In this document: in pieces, positions 30,365 through 39,408 of the stretch
Layout: every line of letters starts with the position of its first letter
Numbering within the stretch: position 1 is the first letter of the stretch
Source: Pseudomonas sp. FP1742
GTDB taxonomy: Bacteria; Pseudomonadota; Gammaproteobacteria; Pseudomonadales; Pseudomonadaceae
Assembly (NCBI RefSeq): GCF_030687145.1
Contig: NZ_CP117460.1
Span: 1,116,001 to 1,180,000, forward strand
DNA length: 64,000 nt
Direction of reading: 5' to 3'
Made by a program: the position numbers and the translations under genes
Notes under the pieces: generated by a model
Told to the model about the DNA's origin: nothing
Seen by the model: the letters and a program-made list of their open reading frames with translations, nothing else
The model's database searches: none

Positions 30365-31670
30365 AACCGAGCGCCCGATGTCCAGCCAGCAGGCCAGCAC
30401 CCGCAGCATCACTGAACTCAAGCGCACGGCGGAACTCGATGAGCTGTTGATCGATGCCGAGGCCGATGACGAAGAGGTTCAGCAACATCATCCGATCCTG
30501 CGGCGGCCGTGGCTGTTGTTGCTCGGCCTGATTCTGGTAGCGCTGAACCTGCGTCCGGCGCTGTCGAGCATGGCGCCGATGCTCAGCGAGGTTTCGAAAA
30601 CCCTCGGTTTGTCGGCGGCGCAAGCGGGGTTGCTGACGACATTGCCGGTACTGTGCCTCGGTTTGTTCGCACCGCTGGCGCCGATTCTGGCGCGACGTTT
30701 CGGCGCCGAGCGCGTGGTACTGGGAATTCTCCTGATGCTGGCCGGCGGGATCATTTTGCGCAGTTCGTTCGGCGAGGTCGGCCTGTTCGCCGGTAGCGTG
30801 CTGGCCGGCGCCAGCATTGGGGTGATCGGCGTGCTGCTGCCCGGTATCGTCAAGCGCGACTTCCCGAAACAGGCCGGCACCATGACCGGCGTCTATACCA
30901 TGGCGTTGTGTCTGGGCGCGGCCATGGCGGCTGGCGCAACCGTGCCGTTGAGCGAACACTTCGATAAAAGCTGGCCCCTTGGCCTCGGCTTCTGGGGGCT
31001 TCCAGCAGTGATCGCGGCGATGTTCTGGTTGCCGCAAGTCGGTCAGAAACAGGGGGCGCACCATGCTGCCTACCGGGTCCGAGGTCTGCTGCGCGATCGG
31101 CTGGCCTGGCAAGTGACCTTGTACATGGGCCTGCAATCGTCTCTGGCCTACATCGTCTTCGGTTGGCTGCCATCGATTCTGATCGGTCGCGGTCTGACGC
31201 CAACCCAGGCCGGTCTGGTGTTGTCGGGTTCGGTGATTGTCCAATTGATCAGCTCGCTGGCGGCACCCTGGCTGGCGACCCGTGGCAAGGACCAGCGGCT
31301 GGCCATCGTGATCGTCATGGTGATGACCCTCGGCGGTCTGTTCGGCTGTCTTTATGCACCGATCGATGGCCTGTGGGGCTGGGCGATCCTGCTGGGGTTG
31401 GGGCAGGGTGCTACGTTCAGCCTGGCATTGACCCTGATCGTGCTGCGCTCGAGGGATGCCCATGTCGCCGCCAACCTGTCGAGCATGGCCCAGGGTTTCG
31501 GCTACACGCTGGCGTCCATGGGGCCGTTCGCGGTTGGTGTGGTGCATGACTGGACCGGCGGCTGGACGGCCCTGGGCTGGATCTTCGGCGTGATCGGTCT
31601 TGGCGCCATCGTCGCCGGCCTCGGTGCCGGGCGTTCGTTGTATGTTCAGGTGGTCAGCGAAAAAGTCTGA
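30354..31670 (+). CDS. CynX/NimT-family MFS transporter
   Basis: A 438-aa major-facilitator protein with 12 predicted helices. NLRPALSSMAPMLSEV in helix 1 and the PVLCLGLFAPLAP region are typical of the CynX/NimT (cyanate permease, 2-nitroimidazole transporter) family. A charged, about 55-residue N-terminal cytoplasmic tail (RTAELDELLIDAEADDEEVQ) is notable. The start codon lies within the end of the GntR gene; a second ATG is at 30378. The substrate is unknown; regulation by the adjacent GntR protein is inferred. Confidence 0.9.
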   Translation: MNLETERPMSSQQASTRSITELKRTAELDELLIDAEADDEEVQQHHPILRRPWLLLLGLILVALNLRPALSSMAPMLSEVSKTLGLSAAQAGLLTTLPVLCLGLFAPLAPILARRFGAERVVLGILLMLAGGIILRSSFGEVGLFAGSVLAGASIGVIGVLLPGIVKRDFPKQAGTMTGVYTMALCLGAAMAAGATVPLSEHFDKSWPLGLGFWGLPAVIAAMFWLPQVGQKQGAHHAAYRVRGLLRDRLAWQVTLYMGLQSSLAYIVFGWLPSILIGRGLTPTQAGLVLSGSVIVQLISSLAAPWLATRGKDQRLAIVIVMVMTLGGLFGCLYAPIDGLWGWAILLGLGQGATFSLALTLIVLRSRDAHVAANLSSMAQGFGYTLASMGPFAVGVVHDWTGGWTALGWIFGVIGLGAIVAGLGAGRSLYVQVVSEKV

Positions 31671-31708
31671 ATACTTTCCCAGGGCAGGACGAGAGGACGG
31701 CATGAGTT

Positions 31709-31735
31709 CTTGCCCGTGGTATGACCCCGGGCAAG
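31709..31735. terminator. Hairpin between the converging MFS and DUF1120 genes
   Basis: CTTGCCCG (31709-31716) and CGGGCAAG (31728-31735) form a perfect 8-bp stem with an 11-nt loop between two converging genes. There is no strong T-run on either side, so termination is plausible rather than certain. Confidence 0.5.
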
Positions 31736-31748
31736 ATGGGCTACGGTG

Positions 31749-32369
31749 TCATGGGTACAAGACTTCGAGGGTGATCGAGCCGTCGAGGGCGACGTCGTTG
31801 CTCAAGTCCAGTGAGTCGGCGCGGGCAATTTGGGTGTATATCCGAAGATCGGTGACCAGGTCCTTGATGGCTATCGGCGTGTTCGGCCCCCCGGTAGACG
31901 CAAATGCCGTGAGGGCGTTAGGTGCCAGGTAGCTGCTTTTGTACCAAGTATCGCCATTGTTTTGAGACTCCAGAGGCTGCACCGCAACACCATCGGCCAG
32001 TGGAGACATGATTCTCACATCGACACTGCCGAGTTTCTGATTGCCATTGATAAAACCCAGGCCGAACAGATTGCCACCTGTGCCCGAACCCATTCGGTTA
32101 TCGATCGGATTCAACCTGAACGCTATTGCCGATTCGCAATTGACGAGTAATTGCAACGTTTTGTCAGGCAGATCCGTGACTTTGTCCTGGTTCAAGTCTT
32201 TGGACGAAATCGTCTTGTGATCGACGACCCCGCCGTCAGACAAGGTAGGCGTGCACGCATTGGGGGTGATGGTGCCGGTGACGGTCAAATCGGTGCTGGA
32301 GACTGCAAGCGCATAAGGCGCGACGCCGATTAGTGCTGTGGCTGAGAGTGCTGCAAAGTACTTTTTCAT
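31749..32369 (-). CDS. DUF1120 pilin-like protein (fourth subunit gene)
   Basis: A 206-aa secreted protein with a signal peptide ending YALA. The mature start SSTDLTVTGTITPNAC has the alternating hydrophobic pattern of a donor strand; a Cys pair (NAC ... LLVNCES) and the end LDGSITLEVLYP with a penultimate Tyr resemble chaperone-usher pilins. It is related to the products of 32451, 37028 and 37678. Last gene of the locus, after an 81-bp gap. Role as a pilus subunit is inferred. Confidence 0.85.
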   Translation of the reverse strand: MKKYFAALSATALIGVAPYALAVSSTDLTVTGTITPNACTPTLSDGGVVDHKTISSKDLNQDKVTDLPDKTLQLLVNCESAIAFRLNPIDNRMGSGTGGNLFGLGFINGNQKLGSVDVRIMSPLADGVAVQPLESQNNGDTWYKSSYLAPNALTAFASTGGPNTPIAIKDLVTDLRIYTQIARADSLDLSNDVALDGSITLEVLYP

Positions 32370-32450
32370 CAGGGTTCACTCACTTCTACGGATGTTTCCC
32401 GGCTGGCCGCGATGCTCGATTGCATTCGGGGCGCGTACCAGGGTGGGGGG

Positions 32451-33590
32451 CTACAGGTAAATAATCTCGATCGTCCCCGAGCCATCGAGGTCGATGGCGC
32501 TGCTCAAGTCCAGGCTGTCGGTGGGGGCGATAACGACGTTGACGGTGACCCGGGTGCTGAGGTTCTGAATCAGCGCCGGGCCGGAATTTGCAGGGTTGTC
32601 GGTAAAACCCAGGTAGCTGTTTTTGCCGATGGCCATCGAGGTCGGGCCGGCCGTGTTCCATGCCGTGCCGCCGTTGGTGGAAGCGGTCAGAAAAAGGCGC
32701 GCGAAATGGTCGGCGCTGGCGTCGGCCGGGTCGATATTCAGGGAGAACAAACCGATCTTGCCGTTGCGGCTATCCGTCCCCAGGCCGTAGTCGGTTTCAC
32801 TGCCGGCCATCGCCGTGCCCGAGCGGTTGTCATGCATGATCAGGGCGAACGAAGTGGGCGCATCGCAGCGCACGCTTAACGTCAGGGAACGCGGTGGCAA
32901 GCGGGTGCTTCTGGCGGTGTTCAGCTCGTTTCCGGACAGCGTGCCGAAGTCGACTACACCACCGTTGGACAGCGCCGGTTCGCAGGCCGCCGGCGCGAAA
33001 CGGGCGCGCAAGGTCGCCTGTTGGCTACGTCCGGTGGTAACCGCGTCGAACAGCCCGGTGGTTTCCCAGGTGACCGCATCACGCACCTGCTGACCTTGCT
33101 CCTGAACCCACGCCGTCAGCTCGAGCTGCGCCGTAAAATTGCGGCCCTGCATCGGCACTCCCGCCTGTACCGCAACGATCCCGTGCGCCGGTCGCCAGAT
33201 CAGGTTCGACGCTGTCATCAAGGGGGCCTGGCCGACACCGGCAATCAACCCGATCTCTACCGACCGGCCATCGAGCACTGCATCGCGAACCCGGATCTGA
33301 TAGCTGCCGCGTTCGGCAAAATGAAAGCGTTCAGCCGTCGCTGCCATGGCCCGGTAAAACACGCTCATGTCGACCGGTTGCGAACAGTTCAGGCTCAGGC
33401 TCGACTGACGCTCGCCCAACGTCCGCTCAGGCACCGCATCGGGGCGTATCGCCCGATTCATCAGCCCGTAATCAAGCACCGGTTGGCTCAGGTTGAGCTG
33501 ACAGTCATCAGCGGATGCCCAGGCGACCGGCATGAACCCGCTCAGTAGCAGAAAGACGAGGGCCAGCAACCAATAGCGCGACAGGTTCAT
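32451..33590 (-). CDS. Double-length DUF1120 protein, candidate tip subunit
   Basis: A 379-aa secreted protein with a signal peptide ending PVAWA. It has two pilin-like halves: an N-terminal one with the Cys pair ADDCQLNLSQPVLDYG and LSLNCSQPVD, and a C-terminal DUF1120 domain from about residue 200 (AACEPALSNGGVVDFGTL, SLTLSVRCDAPTSFAL) ending LDGSGTIEIIYL. Adhesins at the tips of chaperone-usher pili have this two-domain plan. I take the ATG at 33590 (GAGG 9 nt upstream), 10 bp after the usher stop. Binding target unknown. Confidence 0.85.
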   Translation of the reverse strand: MNLSRYWLLALVFLLLSGFMPVAWASADDCQLNLSQPVLDYGLMNRAIRPDAVPERTLGERQSSLSLNCSQPVDMSVFYRAMAATAERFHFAERGSYQIRVRDAVLDGRSVEIGLIAGVGQAPLMTASNLIWRPAHGIVAVQAGVPMQGRNFTAQLELTAWVQEQGQQVRDAVTWETTGLFDAVTTGRSQQATLRARFAPAACEPALSNGGVVDFGTLSGNELNTARSTRLPPRSLTLSVRCDAPTSFALIMHDNRSGTAMAGSETDYGLGTDSRNGKIGLFSLNIDPADASADHFARLFLTASTNGGTAWNTAGPTSMAIGKNSYLGFTDNPANSGPALIQNLSTRVTVNVVIAPTDSLDLSSAIDLDGSGTIEIIYL

Positions 33591-33600
33591 GACGACATCC

Positions 33601-36084
33601 TCAAAGGGGGCCGCACCGGGCGGGCGCGGTTTCGTAATAGGCACTGGGATCGGCGTCCTCCGGCAGTTCGAAACGCAAGTCACAGCGTTCCATTCCCGGC
33701 GCGCTGATCCACAGCGCACGGGTATCGAGGACGTTGGGCAGGAACACCAGGCCGCCGTCCTGCACCAGCGTGACGAACTCGCCATCTTCGGTGTTCACGG
33801 CGGCGCCGCGCGGCAGGGGGGCGCCGTTGACGGTGGTGACTTTGAGCAAGGCCCGACGGGTCAGGGTGACGCCGAAATCTAGGGTGTCGACGGCACCGCG
33901 CCCGGCGGAAATCACCGCCAGCCCGTTGTGGATATCGGCGTTGCGCGGCAGGGTCTTGGTGTCGACTTCCACCCGGCTGCGGCCATAAGGCGCCACTTGC
34001 GACACGACCGCCTGACCTTGCCAGTCGGTCCACACCGGACCGCTGGGCGTCGTCACTTTGATCGCGCCCATGTCGCCCACCGAAAGCAGCGCAAAGGTGT
34101 CGCTCACTTGATAGGGCGACAGCGTCAGGCCCCCACCATGCAGCACGGCTCCGCCCCGGGCGCTGGCCTGATAACTGTCGCGCTCGGCATCGGTGCGGGT
34201 GTAGTTCAGGTCCAGCTGGGTGTAGCGCGGCAGCAAGGAAACCCCCGCGTTCGATTGCACCTTGCGGTCTTGCGTGTCGTGCTCGACACCGACCCGGTAA
34301 GCCAGTTGATCATTGACCTGTTCACTCAAGCCCACGCCGCTGCGGTATTCGCCGCCAGCGTTACGTACCCAGGTGCGTGCCCGGCGGGTCTGGCCCAGTG
34401 GAATGCTCAGGTTCAAATACACGCTGTCGTCGGTGTGGTTCGCTCCGCTGACCTGCCATTCAGCCGTCGCCGAGACCGACACGCCGCCGAGGCTGGTACC
34501 CCAGGAGGCGAGCGCGCGGCTGCTGCTTCGGCCGTCGAATGAGCTGGAGCGACTGAAGCCGCCGCTGAAGGCGCCGAGGCTGGGGTGGAACCACGACAGG
34601 GCGGCGCTTTGCTGGTCGCGGTAACGGGATTTACTGTGGTCGGTGGAGCTGTCGAATACCGCGTCCTCCAGTTCACGGTAACCCGGGGTCCGGTAAGAAC
34701 TGCCGGCATCGAGTGACCACTGCTCGCTCAAGCGGTGCGAGGCGCTCAGGTCGATCTGAAGTCCTTTACCCGCTTGTCGGCCGCTGGCGTCGGCACCTGT
34801 CAGCGTGGTTTGTATCTGGGTGAAAGGCGAGGGCAGCAGAGCGATGCCGGCGCCCGCCGCACGGTAGTCGGCGGCACCGGTCAGGCCGGCGCTGAGCAGG
34901 GCCTGCGCATTGATTGCGCCGCTCCAGCCGCCACTGATCACCCAGGGATCGTCACCCTGTTCGTCGCCGGTATTGCGCACCTGGCCAGCCGCCAGCGAGT
35001 AACCGGGGGCCGGCAAACCGATACCGAGCATCGCGGCAGGAATGGTGAAGCGGCGCTCGCTGCCATCGGCCTCCTTGACCGTGACTTCCACATCGGAGCG
35101 GTTGTTGAGGCGACGTACATTGTTCAACGCGAACGGTCCGGCGGGCACCACCGTGGAGTGGATCAACACACCGTTCTGCCGGACTTCGACCTGCGCCTGA
35201 CTGTTGGCAATGCCTTCGATGACCGTGCTTTGTCCTTCGACCTGCAGAGCCTGCTCGTTCAGCACTTGCGCGCCGGTGATCTGCGCACCGGCCAGCACCG
35301 GGTTGTAGAGATTGATCTGCCCCGCCTGCAACACCGCCTCCTGGCTGGCGAACGTGCGCTGGGCATACGCCGCAATATGCGTCGTGCGAGAGATATCGTC
35401 CTGCCAGGTTTGAATCTGTCGGCTGCGCACGATCCAGTCACCGGCATTGAAACCCAGCTCGGTGTTGGCCGAGGCGTAGCGGCTCGACTCATCGCCGTAA
35501 CGGCTGTGCAGACCGGTCACCTCGTAATTGAGCAGACCGGCGATGCCGCCGGTTTGATAGCCGGAAACATCCCGAAGAACCGGGCGAAGTGCATCGTTGG
35601 GCACAATCAATGACAGGGCAAGGTTGGCCGGGTCCTGTTCGACGACGGTTTGCGGCCAGGTGCCGAGCACATCGTGGCACGGGGTGTCGTTTGCAGCCTG
35701 TGTATCCGCCAGAGGTTCAGGCACATTCAGGTTCGCCGCGTCCAGCAAGTCGCGATCAAAGCACAACGCACCGTCGCGATTGAACCGCACGTCGACCCGG
35801 CCCTGGGGCTGGCCATTGACCGACAGCGTGACCGGATGCCGCCCCGCGGGGAAGCTTGGTGCCGCCAGCAACAGTGTCGCCAGCGCCGGGTCGATACCGC
35901 GCTGCTGCAGGGTGTTTTTGTCGAACGATACCGGCGCCGAAACCTCGGCATGAGCGTCCAGCACCATCAGCACGTTGGCCAGCAGCAATGCTGTTTTCAT
36001 CCACAGCCAGGAGGCGTGCGGATGAGCGATCAGCCGAGTCGCGGGCAGGGCTTCGCCGTCACGGTAAATCATCACTGTGTTCAT
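33601..36084 (-). CDS. Outer-membrane fimbrial usher (FimD/PapC family)
   Basis: About 827 aa. The mature start AEVSAPVSFDKNTLQQRGIDP, periplasmic N-domain, 24-strand barrel (YEVTGLHSRYGDESSRYASAN, GSSYRTPGYRELE) and C-terminal domains with RGAAVNTEDGEFVTLVQDGG and CDLRFELP are typical of ushers. It lets chaperone-bound subunits cross the outer membrane. A roughly 50-residue stretch precedes the signal-peptide core MKTALLLANVLMVLDAHA, so the true start may be later than the ATG at 36084. It is coupled to the chaperone gene upstream and the two-domain subunit downstream. Confidence 0.93.
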   Translation of the reverse strand: MNTVMIYRDGEALPATRLIAHPHASWLWMKTALLLANVLMVLDAHAEVSAPVSFDKNTLQQRGIDPALATLLLAAPSFPAGRHPVTLSVNGQPQGRVDVRFNRDGALCFDRDLLDAANLNVPEPLADTQAANDTPCHDVLGTWPQTVVEQDPANLALSLIVPNDALRPVLRDVSGYQTGGIAGLLNYEVTGLHSRYGDESSRYASANTELGFNAGDWIVRSRQIQTWQDDISRTTHIAAYAQRTFASQEAVLQAGQINLYNPVLAGAQITGAQVLNEQALQVEGQSTVIEGIANSQAQVEVRQNGVLIHSTVVPAGPFALNNVRRLNNRSDVEVTVKEADGSERRFTIPAAMLGIGLPAPGYSLAAGQVRNTGDEQGDDPWVISGGWSGAINAQALLSAGLTGAADYRAAGAGIALLPSPFTQIQTTLTGADASGRQAGKGLQIDLSASHRLSEQWSLDAGSSYRTPGYRELEDAVFDSSTDHSKSRYRDQQSAALSWFHPSLGAFSGGFSRSSSFDGRSSSRALASWGTSLGGVSVSATAEWQVSGANHTDDSVYLNLSIPLGQTRRARTWVRNAGGEYRSGVGLSEQVNDQLAYRVGVEHDTQDRKVQSNAGVSLLPRYTQLDLNYTRTDAERDSYQASARGGAVLHGGGLTLSPYQVSDTFALLSVGDMGAIKVTTPSGPVWTDWQGQAVVSQVAPYGRSRVEVDTKTLPRNADIHNGLAVISAGRGAVDTLDFGVTLTRRALLKVTTVNGAPLPRGAAVNTEDGEFVTLVQDGGLVFLPNVLDTRALWISAPGMERCDLRFELPEDADPSAYYETAPARCGPL

Positions 36085-36218
36085 GGGTTTCACTAGGTTT
36101 ATGCGTGCGTGCCGGCCGATTGCTCTGTGGTTTGCGGCACGCTTGTGACAGATAAAACACCGCCACCTCAAACAGGGTGCTCACCGTTCCTTATGGGGGC
36201 CGTGGGTCGTTGCAATCT

Positions 36219-36935
36219 TCAGGATCTGATCGGCGCGTCATAGAGCGGTACCGCGAAGCCGTAGAGGGTGGCCGGCTGGAAGCGCACGTGCGTGGCGGCC
36301 CCGGCCGGCACCACAACGCTGATGTGCTCACCGGGCAACACGTAGGTCTTGGGCAACATCGCGCTGCCCGCCGAAGGCAGCAGCTGCACCTCCTGGCCCA
36401 GGCGTACCACGTAGGGCGTGTCGTTGCGCACCGTCAGTCGCCCCTCGCTGAGCGACCATTTCAGATCAGTCCACGGGGTGCGATTGGGTGCCAGTCCCTT
36501 GGGATGAAGTATCACCGGCAGGTTCTGGCGCACCGTCACACCTACACGGGCCTGCCCGGCTTCGGCCGTGGGTTTGCCTTGCGGTATGCCTTCAAAGATC
36601 ACCCGCTTCAAACGCTGGGTGAGCAAGGGCTTTTCCGATTGAAGAATGAAGCGTACCAACTGGGTTTTCGACGCTTCGACCCGGGCCAGCGGTGGTGTCA
36701 CGAACACCAGCGATTCAGGGTCCTCGGCAATGTTTTCGAGGGTGACGTGCATCAACGCAAGAGCGCTATCGGTGTTGGTCACTGAAACGGAAGCCTCGCC
36801 GTCGGCCTCGTTGACGATGACCACTGAGGTGTTCGGGACCATCCCGTCAGCCTGGACGTGCACGGTCATCAAGAGCGTGAGTACACCGGCGCCGGCGTGG
36901 ATCAGAGGGCGCACGAAAACAGAAAACATCGTCAT
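36219..36935 (-). CDS. Periplasmic pilus-assembly chaperone (PapD-like)
   Basis: A 238-aa chaperone with two Ig-like domains after a signal peptide ending VHVQA. PPLARVEASKTQLVRFIL corresponds to the RlePgesqtvRi-type edge strand with the conserved Arg, and QNLPVILHPKGL is the family's G1 region; the usual Lys position is within VRQNLPVILHP. It caps DUF1120 subunits by donor-strand complementation. It begins after the second DUF1120 gene, and its gene ends 134 bp before the usher ATG. Confidence 0.9.
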   Translation of the reverse strand: MTMFSVFVRPLIHAGAGVLTLLMTVHVQADGMVPNTSVVIVNEADGEASVSVTNTDSALALMHVTLENIAEDPESLVFVTPPLARVEASKTQLVRFILQSEKPLLTQRLKRVIFEGIPQGKPTAEAGQARVGVTVRQNLPVILHPKGLAPNRTPWTDLKWSLSEGRLTVRNDTPYVVRLGQEVQLLPSAGSAMLPKTYVLPGEHISVVVPAGAATHVRFQPATLYGFAVPLYDAPIRS

Positions 36936-37027
36936 GACGTGTCTCGTTGAATGTTCAAAGAAGGCCGCTGGCCCGACACCGCTTGCCGGTGTCAACGGGC
37001 CAGGCTGATTGCGCAGGATGCGGTCGG

Positions 37028-37645
37028 TCAGTAGTTCAGTTGCACAGTGATATGCCCGTCGAGGGGGATTTCATCGGTCAGTGTCAGGTCGCTGGCGCGC
37101 ACGATGGTGGTGAATGCGGTCAGCCTGGCGTGCAGTTTTTTGATGTCGATCGGTGTGTCAGGGGCATTCGGCGCCGCGAATGCGGTCCTGCCGGCATGCC
37201 CCAGATAGGAGGACACGCGCCAGCTGGCACCGTCGTCCCGGGACATGATTGTTCTCACCGCCGTTCTGTCGGCGATCGCGTCAAACAGACCGAGGGCAAC
37301 GCTGCCCAGTTTTTCGTCATCATTGACGATCCCCAATCCGTGCTGTGTCGGGTTGATGGCGGAAGATCCGCTACGGTTATCCACCGTGGTCAGGGTAAAC
37401 AGGGTGGCCGCTTCGCAGTTCACGTCGAGGTACAGCGTGCCGTTTTCCAGTCGGGTGGGCTGATCCGGATCCAGATCCTTCATCCCCACCTTGCCGTGCT
37501 CGACGACGCCGCCGTTCGAGAGGCTGGGCTCGCAAGCGCCGGGGGTGATCAGGCCGGTGACGCTCAAGTCGGTGCTGCCGGCGGCATGGGTGCATGTGCT
37601 GGCGATCAACAGAGGTGCCAATAGAGCCAAAGAGCATCTGTCCAT
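37028..37645 (-). CDS. DUF1120 pilin-like protein (second subunit gene)
   Basis: A 205-aa secreted protein with a signal peptide ending CTHA. GSTDLSVTGLITPGACEPSLSNGGVVEHG closely matches the other three subunits; the second Cys is in LYLDVNCEAATLF and the protein ends LDGHITVQLNY. It lies between the first subunit and the chaperone. Structural pilin or adaptor role is inferred from the conserved Cys pair and ends. Confidence 0.87.
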   Translation of the reverse strand: MDRCSLALLAPLLIASTCTHAAGSTDLSVTGLITPGACEPSLSNGGVVEHGKVGMKDLDPDQPTRLENGTLYLDVNCEAATLFTLTTVDNRSGSSAINPTQHGLGIVNDDEKLGSVALGLFDAIADRTAVRTIMSRDDGASWRVSSYLGHAGRTAFAAPNAPDTPIDIKKLHARLTAFTTIVRASDLTLTDEIPLDGHITVQLNY

Positions 37646-37677
37646 GATGGGTCGTCCTTTGATTGAGCGGCTCCGGA

Positions 37678-38304
37678 TTACAGGTACTTGATCTGGAGCG
37701 TGGCGGAGCCGTCGATGGTGACTTCATCGGTCAGCGTCAGGCCGTCGGTGGCGGCGATGCCAGTGCGCACGTCAAGATCAATGAGCAGCTCTTTTACAGG
37801 GATGGGTGCGCTATCAGCTCCAAGCTCTCCTACCCCCCAGATGTTGTTCGCCCCCCAGAAACCGTCGGTCCCGACCTTCCCCCAGGTCGCACCGCCATCG
37901 CTGGAGACAATGGCCTGGGCTCTGACAGCGTCAGCTATCACGTTTGTCGGGATCACGCGAAAGTTTCCCAGCTTCTCGCCGTTGACTAGCCCGATACCAA
38001 AATAGCTATTGCCCATGCCCGTGCCCGAACGGTTATCGATTGGCTCCAGTGCAAACCGGGTCGGAGCATCGCAGTTCACCGTCATTTGCAGGTTTTCGTG
38101 AGGCAAATACGTGGGCTTATCGGGATTGAGGTCTTTTACGGGAATCTCCCCGTGATGGGCGATGCCGCCGTTGGACAGGTTTGGTGTACACGCGCTTGGA
38201 GTGATCAGGCCTGTCACCGTCAGGTCAGTACTGGGCGCGGCGAAAGCCGATGGTGCACCGGCCAGCAGCAAGACGGCGGGCAGGAGGAGTAAATGTTTGT
38301 TCAT
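37678..38304 (-). CDS. DUF1120 pilin-like protein (first subunit gene, likely major pilin)
   Basis: A 208-aa secreted protein with a signal peptide ending PSAFA. STDLTVTGLITPSACTPNLSNGG, a second Cys in LQMTVNCDAPTRF and the end IDGSATLQIKYL follow the DUF1120 pattern. As the first gene of the locus it is the likely major subunit. E. coli yhcADEF, also with DUF1120 members, is the nearest known type of locus. The 349-bp gap upstream is shared with a divergent regulator. Confidence 0.88.
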   Translation of the reverse strand: MNKHLLLLPAVLLLAGAPSAFAAPSTDLTVTGLITPSACTPNLSNGGIAHHGEIPVKDLNPDKPTYLPHENLQMTVNCDAPTRFALEPIDNRSGTGMGNSYFGIGLVNGEKLGNFRVIPTNVIADAVRAQAIVSSDGGATWGKVGTDGFWGANNIWGVGELGADSAPIPVKELLIDLDVRTGIAATDGLTLTDEVTIDGSATLQIKYL

Positions 38305-38653
38305 GGTTCGGTGCTTCCGTGATGTCGATGGAGAGTTGCCCTATGCAGACAGGACGCAATCTATCGGTCGGGGTAGCCAGGAGGAATGCAACTAATACGA
38401 AAACGCGCGCCTCGGTGTACGAAAGGGTGGGGGGGACTACAAATCGTCGGCCTTCGCTGTGTTGTCTGTAATCCTTTTGCGCGGGTGATGTAGCTTAAAA
38501 ATGTAGGGGGCTTCTGTTTGTTTTATAGGAGAAAGGACAAAGCCCCGAAGGCATTGGGTGTCGCTATTTTCCGGGCGAGATTGGTCGTTGTGATGGCTTG
38601 TGGACAGCGTTAGTTTTCGCGCATTCCAGTCACTACACAGGAAAAATCCGACC
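38305..38653. promoter_or_regulatory. Divergent control region of the DUF1120 locus
   Basis: 349 bp without a gene between the pilin operon and the response-regulator gene. I see no clear consensus promoter. GGAGGAATG-type sequences occur at 38380-38390 without a following frame of note. The divergent layout suggests that the regulator acts here. Confidence 0.4.
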
Positions 38654-39286
38654 ATGCGCGTCATCATCGCTGACGATCATCCTGTCGTTCGTATCGGCTT
38701 GCGGATGCTCATCGATTCAAGCAGAACCTGTGTGATCGTCGGTGAAGCCGACGGCCCCGACAGCCTGCTGGATCTGCTTTCCGCCACCCCCTGTGATCTG
38801 CTGATCACGGATTTCTGCATGCCGGGCGACTTGCAGGCCGATGGTCTGAAAATGCTGAGTGTGGTGCGACGGCGCTACCCGTCGATGCCGATCATTCTGG
38901 TCACTATGTTTGCCAACGTCGCGACGCTGCGGTCGGCTTTTGCTCAAGGTGTGACGGCAATCGTCGCCAAAGGGGCGTCGGCGACGGAGTTGCCCACCGC
39001 GATCAAATCGGTGAGTCAGGGGCGGCGCTTTATCAGCGAGTCCTTCCGCGCCGAGCTGACCGAGGCCGGCACCGGTGATTCATCTGCGCCACCAGCACTG
39101 TCGGCCAAAGAACATGAAGTAGTGAGAATGCTCGCCAGCGGCATGACCGTCAGTGAAATCGCCGACTACTTCAAACGTAGCGTGTCGACGATCAGTAAAC
39201 AAAAAAGCATGGCCATGCAGAGGCTGGGCATCTCCACCGATGTGGATCTGTTTGCTTATGCCCGGGAGAGCGGCATGGTGCATTAG
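38654..39286 (+). CDS. NarL/RcsB-type response regulator
   Basis: A 210-aa two-component regulator. The receiver domain has the acidic pair in IIADDHP, the phospho-acceptor Asp in LLITDFCMPGD and the Lys in AIVAKGAS. The C-terminal LuxR-type helix-turn-helix reads LSAKEHEVVRMLASGMTVSEIA and KRSVSTISKQKSMAMQRLG, like RcsB. No histidine kinase is adjacent. Divergent from the DUF1120 operon, it is the natural candidate for its control; that is inference. Confidence 0.92.
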   Translation: MRVIIADDHPVVRIGLRMLIDSSRTCVIVGEADGPDSLLDLLSATPCDLLITDFCMPGDLQADGLKMLSVVRRRYPSMPIILVTMFANVATLRSAFAQGVTAIVAKGASATELPTAIKSVSQGRRFISESFRAELTEAGTGDSSAPPALSAKEHEVVRMLASGMTVSEIADYFKRSVSTISKQKSMAMQRLGISTDVDLFAYARESGMVH

Positions 39287-39408
39287 GTGGTCGGCGTGCC
39301 AGTCAGTCACGGTATTCCCGCCACGAATGCCGATGGTGTTCCCTGTCGTGGCAGATTATCGTGCAGGCAATTTTGCGAGATCTTTTTTACAACCCAGGGA
39401 GCTTGTCC

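Noticed and set aside
36082..36171. TTG-started extension of the usher N-terminus
   Set aside because: Cys/His/Arg-rich residues before the ATG look non-coding and no ribosome site supports the TTG.
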